From CAIWHR01 sp963823215 (GTDB taxonomy: Bacteria; Pseudomonadota; Gammaproteobacteria; Burkholderiales; Casimicrobiaceae), in contig CAWGKT010000002.1 in NCBI GenBank assembly GCA_963823215.1, forward strand, positions 62,001 to 126,000: DNA of 64,000 nucleotides. The letters run 5' to 3'. Position 1 is the first letter of the stretch, and the number at the start of each line of letters is the position of its first letter. Shown here in pieces: positions 26,875-35,133 of this stretch. The notes under the pieces were generated by a model. The model ran no database searches, was not told the origin of the DNA, and saw only the letters and a list, made by a program, of their open reading frames with translations. A program made the translations under genes and the position numbers.

Positions 26875-28191
26875 ATGTCAAGGCATTGTGTCGCCCGCCC
26901 CCTCGATCCCGCGGAAGCATTCTTCTTCATGGCGGACCGTGTTTCATGCATGAACTTCGTGTTCTTTGCAGAGCGATCCGGTCATCTCGATCCCGGGCGA
27001 ATTCGGGCCGCACTTGCGGTCATTCAAGCTGAGAATCCTCTCTTGCGCTCCAGCATCAGCTGGACTGCCGATCGCGGTTTGTGTTTTGAGCCCGCACCCG
27101 GCGCGCCCATCGATCTGGAATGCCGCGAAGCCAGTGCCAACGATTGGCAAACATGGATCGAGCACGAGTTGGCGCATCCGTTTGCGGAGGGTGCCGCCCC
27201 GCTGGTCCGTTGTCTCTATCTGGAAATCACCTGCCCCGACCGATCAGTCCTGGCACTGGTCTTTCATCATTCCGTAGCGGACGGACGTTCCGGCAACGAA
27301 CTCCTGCGGCGATTGCTTGACGGAATCGCGACGCACGAAGAGTTACGCGCGGATGACGGCACGTCGCCTCTGCCGCCCATGCATCAGGTATTTCCGCCGC
27401 GGTTTCGCTGGACCGAGCAACCAGAGGCGGCGAAACGCTCCAAGGCGTGCTTGATGACTGACTACAAGCGCCACGGCCCATTGACTCCACTGCCCTGGCT
27501 GTCGAGTGACATACCGATACGGACACCTCGCTTCATCCGCCTCGGTTTTCGGTCCGACGTTACCTTGCGGCTGCTCGCGCTTGCTCGTCAGCACGGTACC
27601 AGTGTTCATGGCGCAATCTGTGCCGCCCAGTTGCTCGCCCAATTCCGCTTGCAGAGGGGCGATGTTCCTGCAACGTTGTTCCTGTCCTGCCCGGTCGACA
27701 TGCGGCCGCTGCTCGAGCCGGCGCAGCCGATTGCGCCCACAGCACTTTGCATGAGCTTGATTTCTGCCGCGTTTGTCCTCGATTCGAGCACCGACTTCTG
27801 GGTGCTGGCGCGAGATGTCGTTGCCCAGACCCGAAAGCAGCTGGCCCGGGGCGAAGGCCACATATTCTTCAACATGTACGGGCTGGATGGCGCGCCAGTG
27901 GGCCCGGAACGAATGGAGCGCTTCAGCAAGGTCCTCCTTTCCAGCTGGCAAAACACGATGGTCAGCAATATTGGCAAGTTGGCGACGATTGACAGCGACC
28001 CCGCAGTCGAGGCGATTTCCTTTGCCCTGTGCCCGATGCCCTACCAGACATTGTTCAACGCGGTAAGTACCTACCAGGACAGGCTGATACTCAACCTCGG
28101 GTATGACGCCGGCAAGCTGTCGGCGGAGACCGCAGCAGAACTCGCTGCGGGAATGCGCGACGCGCTGCACGCGGCGGCGCTCGCTGCGTGA
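26875..28191 (+). CDS. Condensation-domain / PapA-like acyltransferase (438 aa)
   Basis: Chloramphenicol-acetyltransferase-like fold protein. The catalytic motif HHxxxDG appears as FHHSVADGRSGNEL near residue 140, and the N-terminus (RPLDPAEAFFFMADR) resembles PapA5/WES-type acyltransferases that pass acyl groups to alcohols. The C-terminal half includes VHGAICAAQLLAQFR and SCPVDMRPLLEP, typical second-subdomain strands. No carrier protein or NRPS module is adjacent. Base composition is visibly less G+C-rich than neighbouring genes, and it lies beside a cytochrome relic, suggesting acquisition. The ATG at 26875 gives the family-like N-terminus; an in-frame ATG about 80 bases upstream is possible. 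Confidence 0.65.
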   Translation: MSRHCVARPLDPAEAFFFMADRVSCMNFVFFAERSGHLDPGRIRAALAVIQAENPLLRSSISWTADRGLCFEPAPGAPIDLECREASANDWQTWIEHELAHPFAEGAAPLVRCLYLEITCPDRSVLALVFHHSVADGRSGNELLRRLLDGIATHEELRADDGTSPLPPMHQVFPPRFRWTEQPEAAKRSKACLMTDYKRHGPLTPLPWLSSDIPIRTPRFIRLGFRSDVTLRLLALARQHGTSVHGAICAAQLLAQFRLQRGDVPATLFLSCPVDMRPLLEPAQPIAPTALCMSLISAAFVLDSSTDFWVLARDVVAQTRKQLARGEGHIFFNMYGLDGAPVGPERMERFSKVLLSSWQNTMVSNIGKLATIDSDPAVEAISFALCPMPYQTLFNAVSTYQDRLILNLGYDAGKLSAETAAELAAGMRDALHAAALAA

Positions 28192-28215
28192 TCACCCAAA
28201 GCGGCACGGGGGAAG

Positions 28216-29211
28216 TCAAGCGTGCGACTGCGTGCGGAATTCCGCGAGCATTGCGTCCATCACCTGCGCGGTGCGGGCCGCCGATTCGCCGGTGCTCGCG
28301 CACTTGCCGAGCCCGTTGAGCTCGTCGACGATGGTCTGGATGAGCGGCTGGTGCACATGGTCCGGGTCGCCGACGGGAACCTCCTCCACGGTCTCGCCGC
28401 GGAAGATCCGGATCGGGACCGCCTGCGACGTGGAAAAACGGATGCGACCCCTGGCGCCCACGATTTCGTTGTACTCCTCGTCGAAGTCCGCCGCGTAGCA
28501 CCAGGTCCCGCTGCCATGCACGCCCGAAGCGAACCGGTAGGTGGCGGTCACGACATCTTCCGGGCGATAGGCGCGGGCCTGATTCCCGGCGAAGGCACGC
28601 ACGTCGGCAATCGGCCCGAACAGATAGTCGAGAAAATCGAAAGTGTGGCAGGCCGCCTCGAAGAAGAAACCACCGCCGGACAATTCCGGATTGACGCGCC
28701 ACGGGACTGCGCCACCGGCGAATTGCTCGACCCCGGGGAGCTGCTGGAACTGGCGCGAGACGACCAGGCGGACCTCGCCGATGGCGCCGCCGGCGATCAG
28801 GTCCCGCACCGCAAGAAAACGCGGGAGCGCGCGCCGGTAGTAGCCAACCCAGAGCGGCACGCCGGCCGCGCGACTGGCGGCGATCATGTCGAGACATTCG
28901 GCGTGATTCATTCCCATCGGCTTTTCGACGTACACGGGCTTGCCCGCCGTCGCGCAGCGCAGCGTGTAGTCGCGATGGGTGTCGGTCAGCGTCGCGATGT
29001 AGACGGCGTCGATGTCCGGCGCGCGGATGATCGCATCGGCGTCGTCGTGCCAGCGCGCCACGCCGTGGCGGCGTGCGTAATCCGCCGCCAGCGCGCCGTT
29101 GCGCCGCATGACCGCCACCAGTTCCGAGTGCGCGGCCTTGCCGAATCCCGGCCCGCTCTTTCTTTCGGTCACGTCGCCGCAGCCGATCATCCCCCAGCGG
29201 ATCGTTCTCAT
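28216..29211 (-). CDS. Gfo/Idh/MocA-family NAD(P)-dependent oxidoreductase (331 aa)
   Basis: N-terminal Rossmann fold begins at once (IRWGMIGCGDVTERKSGPGF), with the family's EKPMGMNHAECLDM segment (EKP is the catalytic-lysine motif) near residue 94. The C-terminal alpha/beta domain contains GGGFFFEAACHTFDFLDYLFG with the conserved histidine. Substrate, probably a sugar or polyol, cannot be inferred. The ATG overlaps the TGA of the upstream small membrane protein, so it is translationally coupled to the end of the cbb3 operon, an unusual position. No frameshift. Confidence 0.8.
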   Translation of the reverse strand: MRTIRWGMIGCGDVTERKSGPGFGKAAHSELVAVMRRNGALAADYARRHGVARWHDDADAIIRAPDIDAVYIATLTDTHRDYTLRCATAGKPVYVEKPMGMNHAECLDMIAASRAAGVPLWVGYYRRALPRFLAVRDLIAGGAIGEVRLVVSRQFQQLPGVEQFAGGAVPWRVNPELSGGGFFFEAACHTFDFLDYLFGPIADVRAFAGNQARAYRPEDVVTATYRFASGVHGSGTWCYAADFDEEYNEIVGARGRIRFSTSQAVPIRIFRGETVEEVPVGDPDHVHQPLIQTIVDELNGLGKCASTGESAARTAQVMDAMLAEFRTQSHA

Positions 29212-29474
29212 GTCGGTCCTGGCCCGTCCGTCACGTCCTGGGGCGGGCGCCCGAGGAATACGGTCAGCGCCGACGATGCGATGCCGAGCCCCCAGAAGCC
29301 GAAGAATCCCATCGTGTAGATCACCTCCCGCGACACGTCGAGCACCGCGCCGAAGAAATGCAGCTCGAACGGGTCGAACACGGCGAAAAAGATCGCCTCC
29401 GCGACTCCGGCGACCAGGAACGCGGGCCAGATCACCCACATCAGCTGCCGCGAAAAACTGCTGCTCGCCTCCAT
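29208..29474 (-). CDS. Small two-helix membrane protein of the cbb3 locus (88 aa)
   Basis: Two hydrophobic helices (MWVIWPAFLVAGVAEAIFFAVF and EVIYTMGFFGFWGLGIASSALTVFL, each given here as its core) separated by a short polar loop (DPFELHFF). Similar small proteins occur after fixH in betaproteobacteria; function unknown, perhaps oxidase assembly. It lies about 70 bases after fixH and overlaps the Gfo/Idh start by four bases. Confidence 0.65.
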   Translation of the reverse strand: MEASSSFSRQLMWVIWPAFLVAGVAEAIFFAVFDPFELHFFGAVLDVSREVIYTMGFFGFWGLGIASSALTVFLGRPPQDVTDGPGPT

Positions 29475-29542
29475 CGGAGCCTCCTCGGTCCTCGATCACC
29501 TTTCGCGGTCGCGCTCCGGCGCGCACGCCAAGCGATTCGCCT

Positions 29543-30052
29543 TCAGTCCACGGCCCTCGCGGCGCCGAGACGCACCTCCTGCACCGCACCGCCCGCCTCC
29601 ACTGTTGGCAACCGCCAGGCGTCGGTCTCGACGGACACCAGCCAGCGTCCCGCGGGAACTGGCGCCATGCGGCCAGCGTAGACGCCGTCGGCGCCGCGCG
29701 CCAGGGTCGCCACGCGGTCGTTGCCCGCGCGCGTCGCATTCGTCAGCTTCGCCCTGACGCTCGCCGGTGCCGCCGCGTCCGCGAGTCCGGAAAGGCGCAG
29801 GCGCACGGCACCGTCGGGGGCCACCTCGAGTACCGCACCGAGTCCCATCGCTTCGCCGCGCGCGGACCGTTCCAGTTGCCGGTTGATGACGAGGCCGCGC
29901 TTGTAATAGTCGTCGGCGACCACGCCGTCGTCGGTCGACCACGCGAGCCATGCCGTCGCGACTCCGGCAACAACGACCACCGCGGGTCCGGCGATCAGCA
30001 GCCAGGGCCAGCGGTCACGGTACCAGGGCTTCGCTTGGAGGGTCATGGACAT
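29543..30052 (-). CDS. fixH: FixH-family cbb3 oxidase assembly protein
   Basis: Single N-terminal membrane anchor (PWYRDRWPWLLIAGPAVVVV, the usual FixH start) followed by DDYYKRGLVINRQLER, the family's conserved segment, and a periplasmic beta-rich domain with a GRWLVSVETDAW strand near the end. FixH acts with CcoG and CcoI in copper delivery and maturation of cbb3 oxidase. ATGs at 30052 and 30046 are both usable. It follows ccoG by 28 bases in the minus-strand operon. Confidence 0.8.
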   Translation of the reverse strand: MSMTLQAKPWYRDRWPWLLIAGPAVVVVAGVATAWLAWSTDDGVVADDYYKRGLVINRQLERSARGEAMGLGAVLEVAPDGAVRLRLSGLADAAAPASVRAKLTNATRAGNDRVATLARGADGVYAGRMAPVPAGRWLVSVETDAWRLPTVEAGGAVQEVRLGAARAVD

Positions 30053-30080
30053 GCGTCTCAGCCTTGGTGCGCCGGGTGGA

Positions 30081-31511
30081 TCAGCGCGGGAAGAGGAAGG
30101 TGGATTGTTCGCGACGGACGAGTTTCGCATCGCCGGCGGCCTCGATCACGAACTCGATGCGGGTGGCACCCGGCTTGCCCGCCTCGGCCGGCGCCTGCAC
30201 GCGTACCGGCACGAGAAGTGTCGTGGCGCCGCCAATGGCGAGCGGCTGCTCGACCCCGGCGACCTTCATCCCCGGCACGCCGTCCACGGCGATCGAGATC
30301 TGCCGTGGCGTCTCGCCGGTGTTCATGATCTGCAGGCGGTACACGTTCTCGATCACTCCGGGCACCGTCTCGCGGGCGAGCGCCGCCCGGTCGCGGATCA
30401 CGTCGACCTTCAGCGCCTCGCGCAGGTAGAGCGAAATGCCGACCGCGGCGACGATCGTCGCGAGCAATCCCATGTACAGGAGTGTCCGTGCGCGGAACAC
30501 GCGTCGCCACATCGTCGCGTTGTCGGATCCCTGTGCGAGCGCGTTCTCGGTCGTGTACCGAATGAGCCCGTGCGGGTAGCCCATCCGGTCCATCACCTGG
30601 TTGCAGCCGTCGATGCAAGCGGCGCAGCCGATGCACTCGTATTGGAGTCCCTTGCGGATGTCGATGCCGGTGGGACAGACCTGCACGCAGATCAGGCAAT
30701 CGACGCAGTCGCCGAGCCCGGTCGCCTTGGCGGGAGACTTGCGGCTGCGCGCGCCACGCGGCTCGCCGCGGCCCGCGTCATAGGTGATGACCAGCGTGTC
30801 CTGGTCGAACATCACCGACTGGAAGCGCGCGTACGGGCACATGTACTTGCAGACCTGCTCGCGCATGTACCCGGCGTTGCCGTAGGTCGCGAAGCCGTAG
30901 AACAGAATCCAGAAGATTTCCCAGCCGCCGAGACCGCCGGGGATCGCCGCCAGCAGCGGCCGGAACGGCGTGAAGTAGCCGACGAACGTGACGCCTGTCC
31001 ACAGCGAAATCGCAATCCAGGCTCCGTGCTTGGCGGCCTTCTTGCCGAGCTTCGCCGCCGACATCGGCTGGCGATCGAGAATGATCCGCGCGTTCCGGTC
31101 CCCCTCGATCTTGCGCTCCACCCAGAGGAAGATCTGCGTGTACACCGTCTGCGGACAAGCATAGCCGCACCACAATCGGCCCGCCATCGCGGTGAACAGG
31201 AACAGCGACAGCGCGGCGATGATCAGCAGGAGCGCGAGATAGATGACGTCCTGCGGCCAGAACACGATGCCGAAGATGAAGAACTTGCGCGCGGCGATGT
31301 CGAACAGCACCGCCTGCCGGTCGTTCCACGACAGCCACGGCAGGCCGTAGAAGATGATCTGGGTGGCGAAGACCATCGCCCACGACCAGGTCGCGAATCG
31401 CCCGGTCACCGCCCGCGGGTAGATCTTCTTGCGGATCTCGTAGAGGCCGACCTCGGCCTCGGCGCCGGCCGGCGCCTGCTGAATCGGAATCGTCGTCCGG
31501 GAATCGCTCAC
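30081..31511 (-). CDS. ccoG: CcoG cupric reductase / cbb3 oxidase accessory protein (476 aa)
   Basis: Membrane-bound ferredoxin-like protein that reduces Cu(II) for cbb3 assembly. Five hydrophobic helices are visible (for example FFIFGIVFWPQDVIYLALLL). A CGYACPQTVY motif lies near residue 115 and CKYMCPYARF near 228. Two [4Fe-4S] motifs follow (CVDCLICVQVCP and CIGCAACIDGCN near 285-320). The C-terminal domain is IgG-like (TVPGVIENVYRLQIMNTGE). Its ATG overlaps the CcoP stop (ATGA). Length is typical and there is no frameshift. Confidence 0.92.
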   Translation of the reverse strand: MSDSRTTIPIQQAPAGAEAEVGLYEIRKKIYPRAVTGRFATWSWAMVFATQIIFYGLPWLSWNDRQAVLFDIAARKFFIFGIVFWPQDVIYLALLLIIAALSLFLFTAMAGRLWCGYACPQTVYTQIFLWVERKIEGDRNARIILDRQPMSAAKLGKKAAKHGAWIAISLWTGVTFVGYFTPFRPLLAAIPGGLGGWEIFWILFYGFATYGNAGYMREQVCKYMCPYARFQSVMFDQDTLVITYDAGRGEPRGARSRKSPAKATGLGDCVDCLICVQVCPTGIDIRKGLQYECIGCAACIDGCNQVMDRMGYPHGLIRYTTENALAQGSDNATMWRRVFRARTLLYMGLLATIVAAVGISLYLREALKVDVIRDRAALARETVPGVIENVYRLQIMNTGETPRQISIAVDGVPGMKVAGVEQPLAIGGATTLLVPVRVQAPAEAGKPGATRIEFVIEAAGDAKLVRREQSTFLFPR

Positions 31512-32638
31512 TTAGAGTTGGACAGACCCCACACGTAGGCGGCCAGGAGCTGCACCTTGCCCTCACCGATGCTCGCCTTGTGGGATGGCATCGGCAGATG
31601 ATTTTCATCCAGACCGAGGTGGCGGCCCTTGTTGATGCCTTCGGCGATTGTCGCCTCGGAACTGCCGTACAGCCAGATCGCGTCGGTCAGGTTGGGCGCG
31701 CCCACCGCCTGGTTGCCCTTGCCGTCGACGCCATGGCACGCCGCGCAGTTCTGCTCGAACAGCGGCTTGCCGAGCTGCCGCCGCAACGAGTCGTGCGCGA
31801 GACCGGACAACGACCGTACATAGGCGATGACACTCTTCGTGCCGTCCTCGCCGAGGACCGGGCCCATCGCCGGCATCACGCCCATCCGCCCGTTCGCAAT
31901 CGATTCGCGAATCGTCTCCGGCGCGCCGCCCCAGAGCCAGTCGTTGTCGCGCAGACTGGGAAAGCCGCGGCCGCCCCCGGCGTCCGAGCCGTGGCACTGT
32001 GCGCAGTTGTTGAGGAACAGCCGCTCGCCCATCGCGCGCGCCTGTGGATCCGCCGCCACCTGCTTCAGGTCCATCGCCAGGTATTTGTCGTACAGCGGCT
32101 TGGTCTTCGCATCGACAGCAGCACCCTCCTTTGCGGCCGCGTCGGCCGACGTCCAACCGAGAACGCCCGGGACGCGGCCGAGGCCCGGGTAGAACACGAG
32201 GTAGACCACCGAGAACACGATCGTGATCCAGAACAGCCACATCCACCAGCGCGGCAGCGGGTTGTTGTATTCGGCGAGGTCGCCGTCCCACGTGTGGCCG
32301 GTGGTGTCGGCCTGCTTGCCCGGAGCCGGGGCGCCCTTCATCTTGATTCGGCTCGACACGACGAGCAGCCAGGCGCAATAGCCGATCGAAGCCACCGTGC
32401 CGACGATGACCCACCAGTTCCAGAAGTCCGAAGTGAAATCGCTCATGACTGTGCGCTCCGCACGCTTGGAGTTGTCGTCGGCAATCCCGTCCGTCTCGTC
32501 AGGCAGCGCAAACGGCGCGTTCGCCGCCTCGTCGAATGCCTTCCTGCGGCCGCTGCTCCAGGCCCAGGCGACGATGCCGATGAATGCGACGAACGCCAGC
32601 ACGGTCGTCGCGGTGCCGAGGATCGTGTAGATGCTCAC
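31508..32638 (-). CDS. ccoP: CcoQ-CcoP of cbb3 oxidase, apparently fused (376 aa)
   Basis: Residues 1-64 look like CcoQ: one helix (TTVLAFVAFIGIVAWAWSSG) then FDEAANAPFALPDE. At residue 65 a typical CcoP start follows (MSDFTSDFWNWWVIVG), then a membrane helix, EYNNPLPRWWMWLFW, and two c-haem motifs, CAQCH near 210 and CAACH near 300, each followed by its own haem-binding fold. CcoP brings electrons to the CcoN haems. The two parts normally are separate genes overlapping by ATGA. Here the bases at the junction are GTCATGAGC; a one-base upstream insertion would hide a TCATGA stop. The fusion may therefore be an artefact. Confidence 0.85.
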   Translation of the reverse strand: MSIYTILGTATTVLAFVAFIGIVAWAWSSGRRKAFDEAANAPFALPDETDGIADDNSKRAERTVMSDFTSDFWNWWVIVGTVASIGYCAWLLVVSSRIKMKGAPAPGKQADTTGHTWDGDLAEYNNPLPRWWMWLFWITIVFSVVYLVFYPGLGRVPGVLGWTSADAAAKEGAAVDAKTKPLYDKYLAMDLKQVAADPQARAMGERLFLNNCAQCHGSDAGGGRGFPSLRDNDWLWGGAPETIRESIANGRMGVMPAMGPVLGEDGTKSVIAYVRSLSGLAHDSLRRQLGKPLFEQNCAACHGVDGKGNQAVGAPNLTDAIWLYGSSEATIAEGINKGRHLGLDENHLPMPSHKASIGEGKVQLLAAYVWGLSNSK

Positions 32639-32641
32639 GTG

Positions 32642-34735
32642 TCACCTCGCGTTCTTCATCGCCAGGCCGAGCATCTGCAGGTACGCGATCAGCGCGTCCT
32701 CCTCGGTCCGGCCCTTGAGCTCGGCGGCCGCCTTGGCGATCTCGGCATCCGGGTAGGGAACGCCGACCTGCCGCAGCGCGCGCATCTTCGCCTCGATGTC
32801 GGAGGCGCTCGCCGGCGTCTTCGCGAGCCAGGGGTAGCCGGGCATGTTCGATTCGGGCACGACGTCGCGCGGATTGGCGAGGTGCACCCGGTGCCAATCG
32901 TCCGAATAGCGCCCGCCCACGCGCGCGAGATCCGGCCCCGTGCGCTTGCTGCCCCACTGGAACGGATGGTCGTAGACGAATTCGCCGGCGACCGAGTAGG
33001 GCCCGTAGCGCTCGGTCTCCGCGCGGAACGGCCGGATCATCTGCGAGTGGCAGTTGTAGCAGCCCTCGCGCAGGTAGACGTCGCGCCCGGTCAGCTGCAG
33101 CGGCGTGTAGGGCTTGACGCCGGCCACCGGCGTGGTGGTCGACTTCTGGAAGTACAGCGGGACGATCTCGACGAGCCCGCCCACGCTGACGGTGAGAATG
33201 ATCAACGCGATCATCCAGCCGATGTGCTGTTCGATGAATGCCTGGTCGATTTTCATGTGCAGTTCCCTGGTCGCATTCAGGAATGCCCGCCTCAGGCGTG
33301 CGCCGACGGCGCCGGCAAGGGGGATCGGCGCCTCGACGCCCCTGCTGCCCGCGATCGTCTTGAGCATGTTGTACGCCATGATCAGCATTCCGCCGAGGAA
33401 CAGCACCCCGCCGGCAAGCCGGATCGCGTAGAACGGGTAGGTGGCCTTCACGCTCTCGACGAACGCGTAGGTGAGCGTGCCGTCGGCGTTGACGGCCCGC
33501 CACATCAGGCCCTGCATCACACCGGCGATCCACATCGAGGCGATGTAGAGGACGACGCCGATCGTCGCGATCCAGAAGTGCACGGTGATGAGGCGGACCG
33601 ACCACATCTCGGTCTTGCCGAACATCCGCGGGATCAGGTAGTAGATGCAGCCGATCGAGATGAACGCCACCCAGCCCAGCGCGCCCGAGTGCACGTGGCC
33701 GATCGTCCAGTCGGTGTAGTGCGACAGCGCGTTGACTGTCTTGATCGACATCATCGGCCCCTCGAACGTGCTCATGCCGTAGAACGACAGCGACACGATC
33801 AGGAACTTGAGGATCGGGTCCTCGCGCAGCTTGTGCCACGCACCCGACAGCGTCATGATCCCGTTGATCATCCCGCCCCACGACGGCGCCAGCAGGATCA
33901 GCGAGAACAGCATGCCGAGCGACTGCGTCCAGTCGGGAAGTGCGGTGTAATGCAGGTGGTGCGGACCCGCCCACATGTACGTGAAGATCAGCGCCCAGAA
34001 GTGCACGACCGACAGCCGGTACGAGTACACGGGCCGTCCGGCCTGCTTCGGCACGAAGTAGTACATCATCCCGAGGAAGCCCGCCGTCAGGAAGAAGCCG
34101 ACGGCGTTGTGGCCGTACCACCACTGCACCATCGCGTCCTGCACGCCGGCATAGGCCGAGTACGACTTCATCGGCCAGAACGAGACCGGCATTTCGGCGC
34201 TGTTGATGACGTGCAGCAGCGCGATGGTCAGGATGAACGCGCCAAAGAACCAGTTGGCCACGTAGATGTGCGGCGTCTTGCGCTTGGCGATCGTGCCGAA
34301 GAACACCACGGCATAGGCGACCCAGACCAGCGTGATCAGGATGTCGATCGGCCATTCGAGCTCCGCATACTCCTTGCCCGAGGTGTAGCCCAGGGGCAGC
34401 GTGATGGCGGCCAGCACGATCACCGCCTGCCAGCCCCAGAACGTGAATGCCGCCAGCCCGTCGGAAAAGAGCCGGACCTGGCAGGTGCGCTGGACGACGT
34501 AGTACGACGTCGCGAAGAGCGCGCAGCCGCCGAAGGCGAAGATCACCGCGTTCGTGTGCAGCGGCCGCAGCCGGCCGTAGGATAGCCACGGGACGTCGAA
34601 ATTGAGCTCCGGCCAGAGGAGCTGCGCGGCGATGATCACGCCGACCAGCATCCCCACGATGCCCCAGACCACCGTCATGACGGTGAACTGGCGCACCACC
34701 TTGTAGTTGAACGTTCCCGCGCTTGCCGCATTCAT
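32642..34735 (-). CDS. ccoN: CcoN-CcoO of cbb3 cytochrome c oxidase, apparently fused (697 aa)
   Basis: The high-affinity terminal oxidase core. Residues 1 to about 485 are CcoN: twelve membrane helices with haem and CuB ligands in family motifs (LRPLHTNAVIFAFGG, MVQWWYGHNAVGFFLT, MWAGPHHLHY, TDWTIGHVHSGALGW). The rest is CcoO: IDQAFIEQHIGW, one helix, YLREGCYNCHSQMIRP with haem motif CYNCH, and a C-terminal cytochrome domain. CcoNO fusions are known in some bacteria. However, AGGGA precedes the CcoO ATG like a ribosome site, and a TGA exists in the +1 frame just before it, so one inserted base could create this fusion. The ATG at 34735 follows a GGGGGAG site. Confidence 0.88.
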   Translation of the reverse strand: MNAASAGTFNYKVVRQFTVMTVVWGIVGMLVGVIIAAQLLWPELNFDVPWLSYGRLRPLHTNAVIFAFGGCALFATSYYVVQRTCQVRLFSDGLAAFTFWGWQAVIVLAAITLPLGYTSGKEYAELEWPIDILITLVWVAYAVVFFGTIAKRKTPHIYVANWFFGAFILTIALLHVINSAEMPVSFWPMKSYSAYAGVQDAMVQWWYGHNAVGFFLTAGFLGMMYYFVPKQAGRPVYSYRLSVVHFWALIFTYMWAGPHHLHYTALPDWTQSLGMLFSLILLAPSWGGMINGIMTLSGAWHKLREDPILKFLIVSLSFYGMSTFEGPMMSIKTVNALSHYTDWTIGHVHSGALGWVAFISIGCIYYLIPRMFGKTEMWSVRLITVHFWIATIGVVLYIASMWIAGVMQGLMWRAVNADGTLTYAFVESVKATYPFYAIRLAGGVLFLGGMLIMAYNMLKTIAGSRGVEAPIPLAGAVGARLRRAFLNATRELHMKIDQAFIEQHIGWMIALIILTVSVGGLVEIVPLYFQKSTTTPVAGVKPYTPLQLTGRDVYLREGCYNCHSQMIRPFRAETERYGPYSVAGEFVYDHPFQWGSKRTGPDLARVGGRYSDDWHRVHLANPRDVVPESNMPGYPWLAKTPASASDIEAKMRALRQVGVPYPDAEIAKAAAELKGRTEEDALIAYLQMLGLAMKNAR

Positions 34736-34845
34736 CGTCTGCGTCTCCCCCATCTTCACCCGTGCGCCGCTGCCCGGCCGGTGCCCGCTGCCGGCGGCCC
34801 CTCCGGCGTCCAGGTCAGGAACCCACGATAACAAGATGCGCGATT

Positions 34846-35085
34846 CTAGCGACGTGATTCTGGCGTCGGTTTGATCGAAGTCAATGCGCCCGTCGTCCCG
34901 ACGCCGGCATCAGGTGCCGCCGGCGCACCGGGAATCGCGTCGCTCGTGTCGTCATCCGCCAGGATCCGGTGCGCCGGCCCGTCGAGGTCGTCGAACTGTC
35001 CGCTACGCACCGACCACCAGAAAACGGCGCCGATCAGCAGCACGAGCAGGACCGACACGGGAATCAACAGCACCAGCACTTCCAT
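34846..35085 (-). CDS. ccoS: CcoS, cbb3 oxidase maturation protein (79 aa)
   Basis: Small membrane protein with one helix (LVLLIPVSVLLVLLIGAVFWW) followed by SGQFDDLDGPAHRILADDD, the conserved CcoS signature near residues 29-47. CcoS is needed for cofactor insertion into cbb3 oxidase. The polar tail is longer than usual and its last codons contain the FNR-type operator of ccoN. It lies 48 bases after ccoI on the same strand. No frameshift. Confidence 0.85.
   Translation of the reverse strand: MEVLVLLIPVSVLLVLLIGAVFWWSVRSGQFDDLDGPAHRILADDDTSDAIPGAPAAPDAGVGTTGALTSIKPTPESRR
34871..34884 (-). promoter_or_regulatory. FNR/FixK-type box for ccoN, inside the 3' end of ccoS
   Basis: TTGAT-CGAA-GTCAA (plus-strand reading), one mismatch to the FNR consensus. 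On the minus strand TAGAAT (34843-34848) is centred exactly 32 bases from the box centre, the class II geometry of an activator at -41.5. This places a start site near 34836, about 100 bases before the ccoN ATG. The box encodes part of the CcoS C-terminus. Confidence 0.75.
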
Positions 35086-35133
35086 TGCGGCAGCCCCGAA
35101 CGGTGGTAAGAGCAGCGCGACCAGCGGGCCGCG

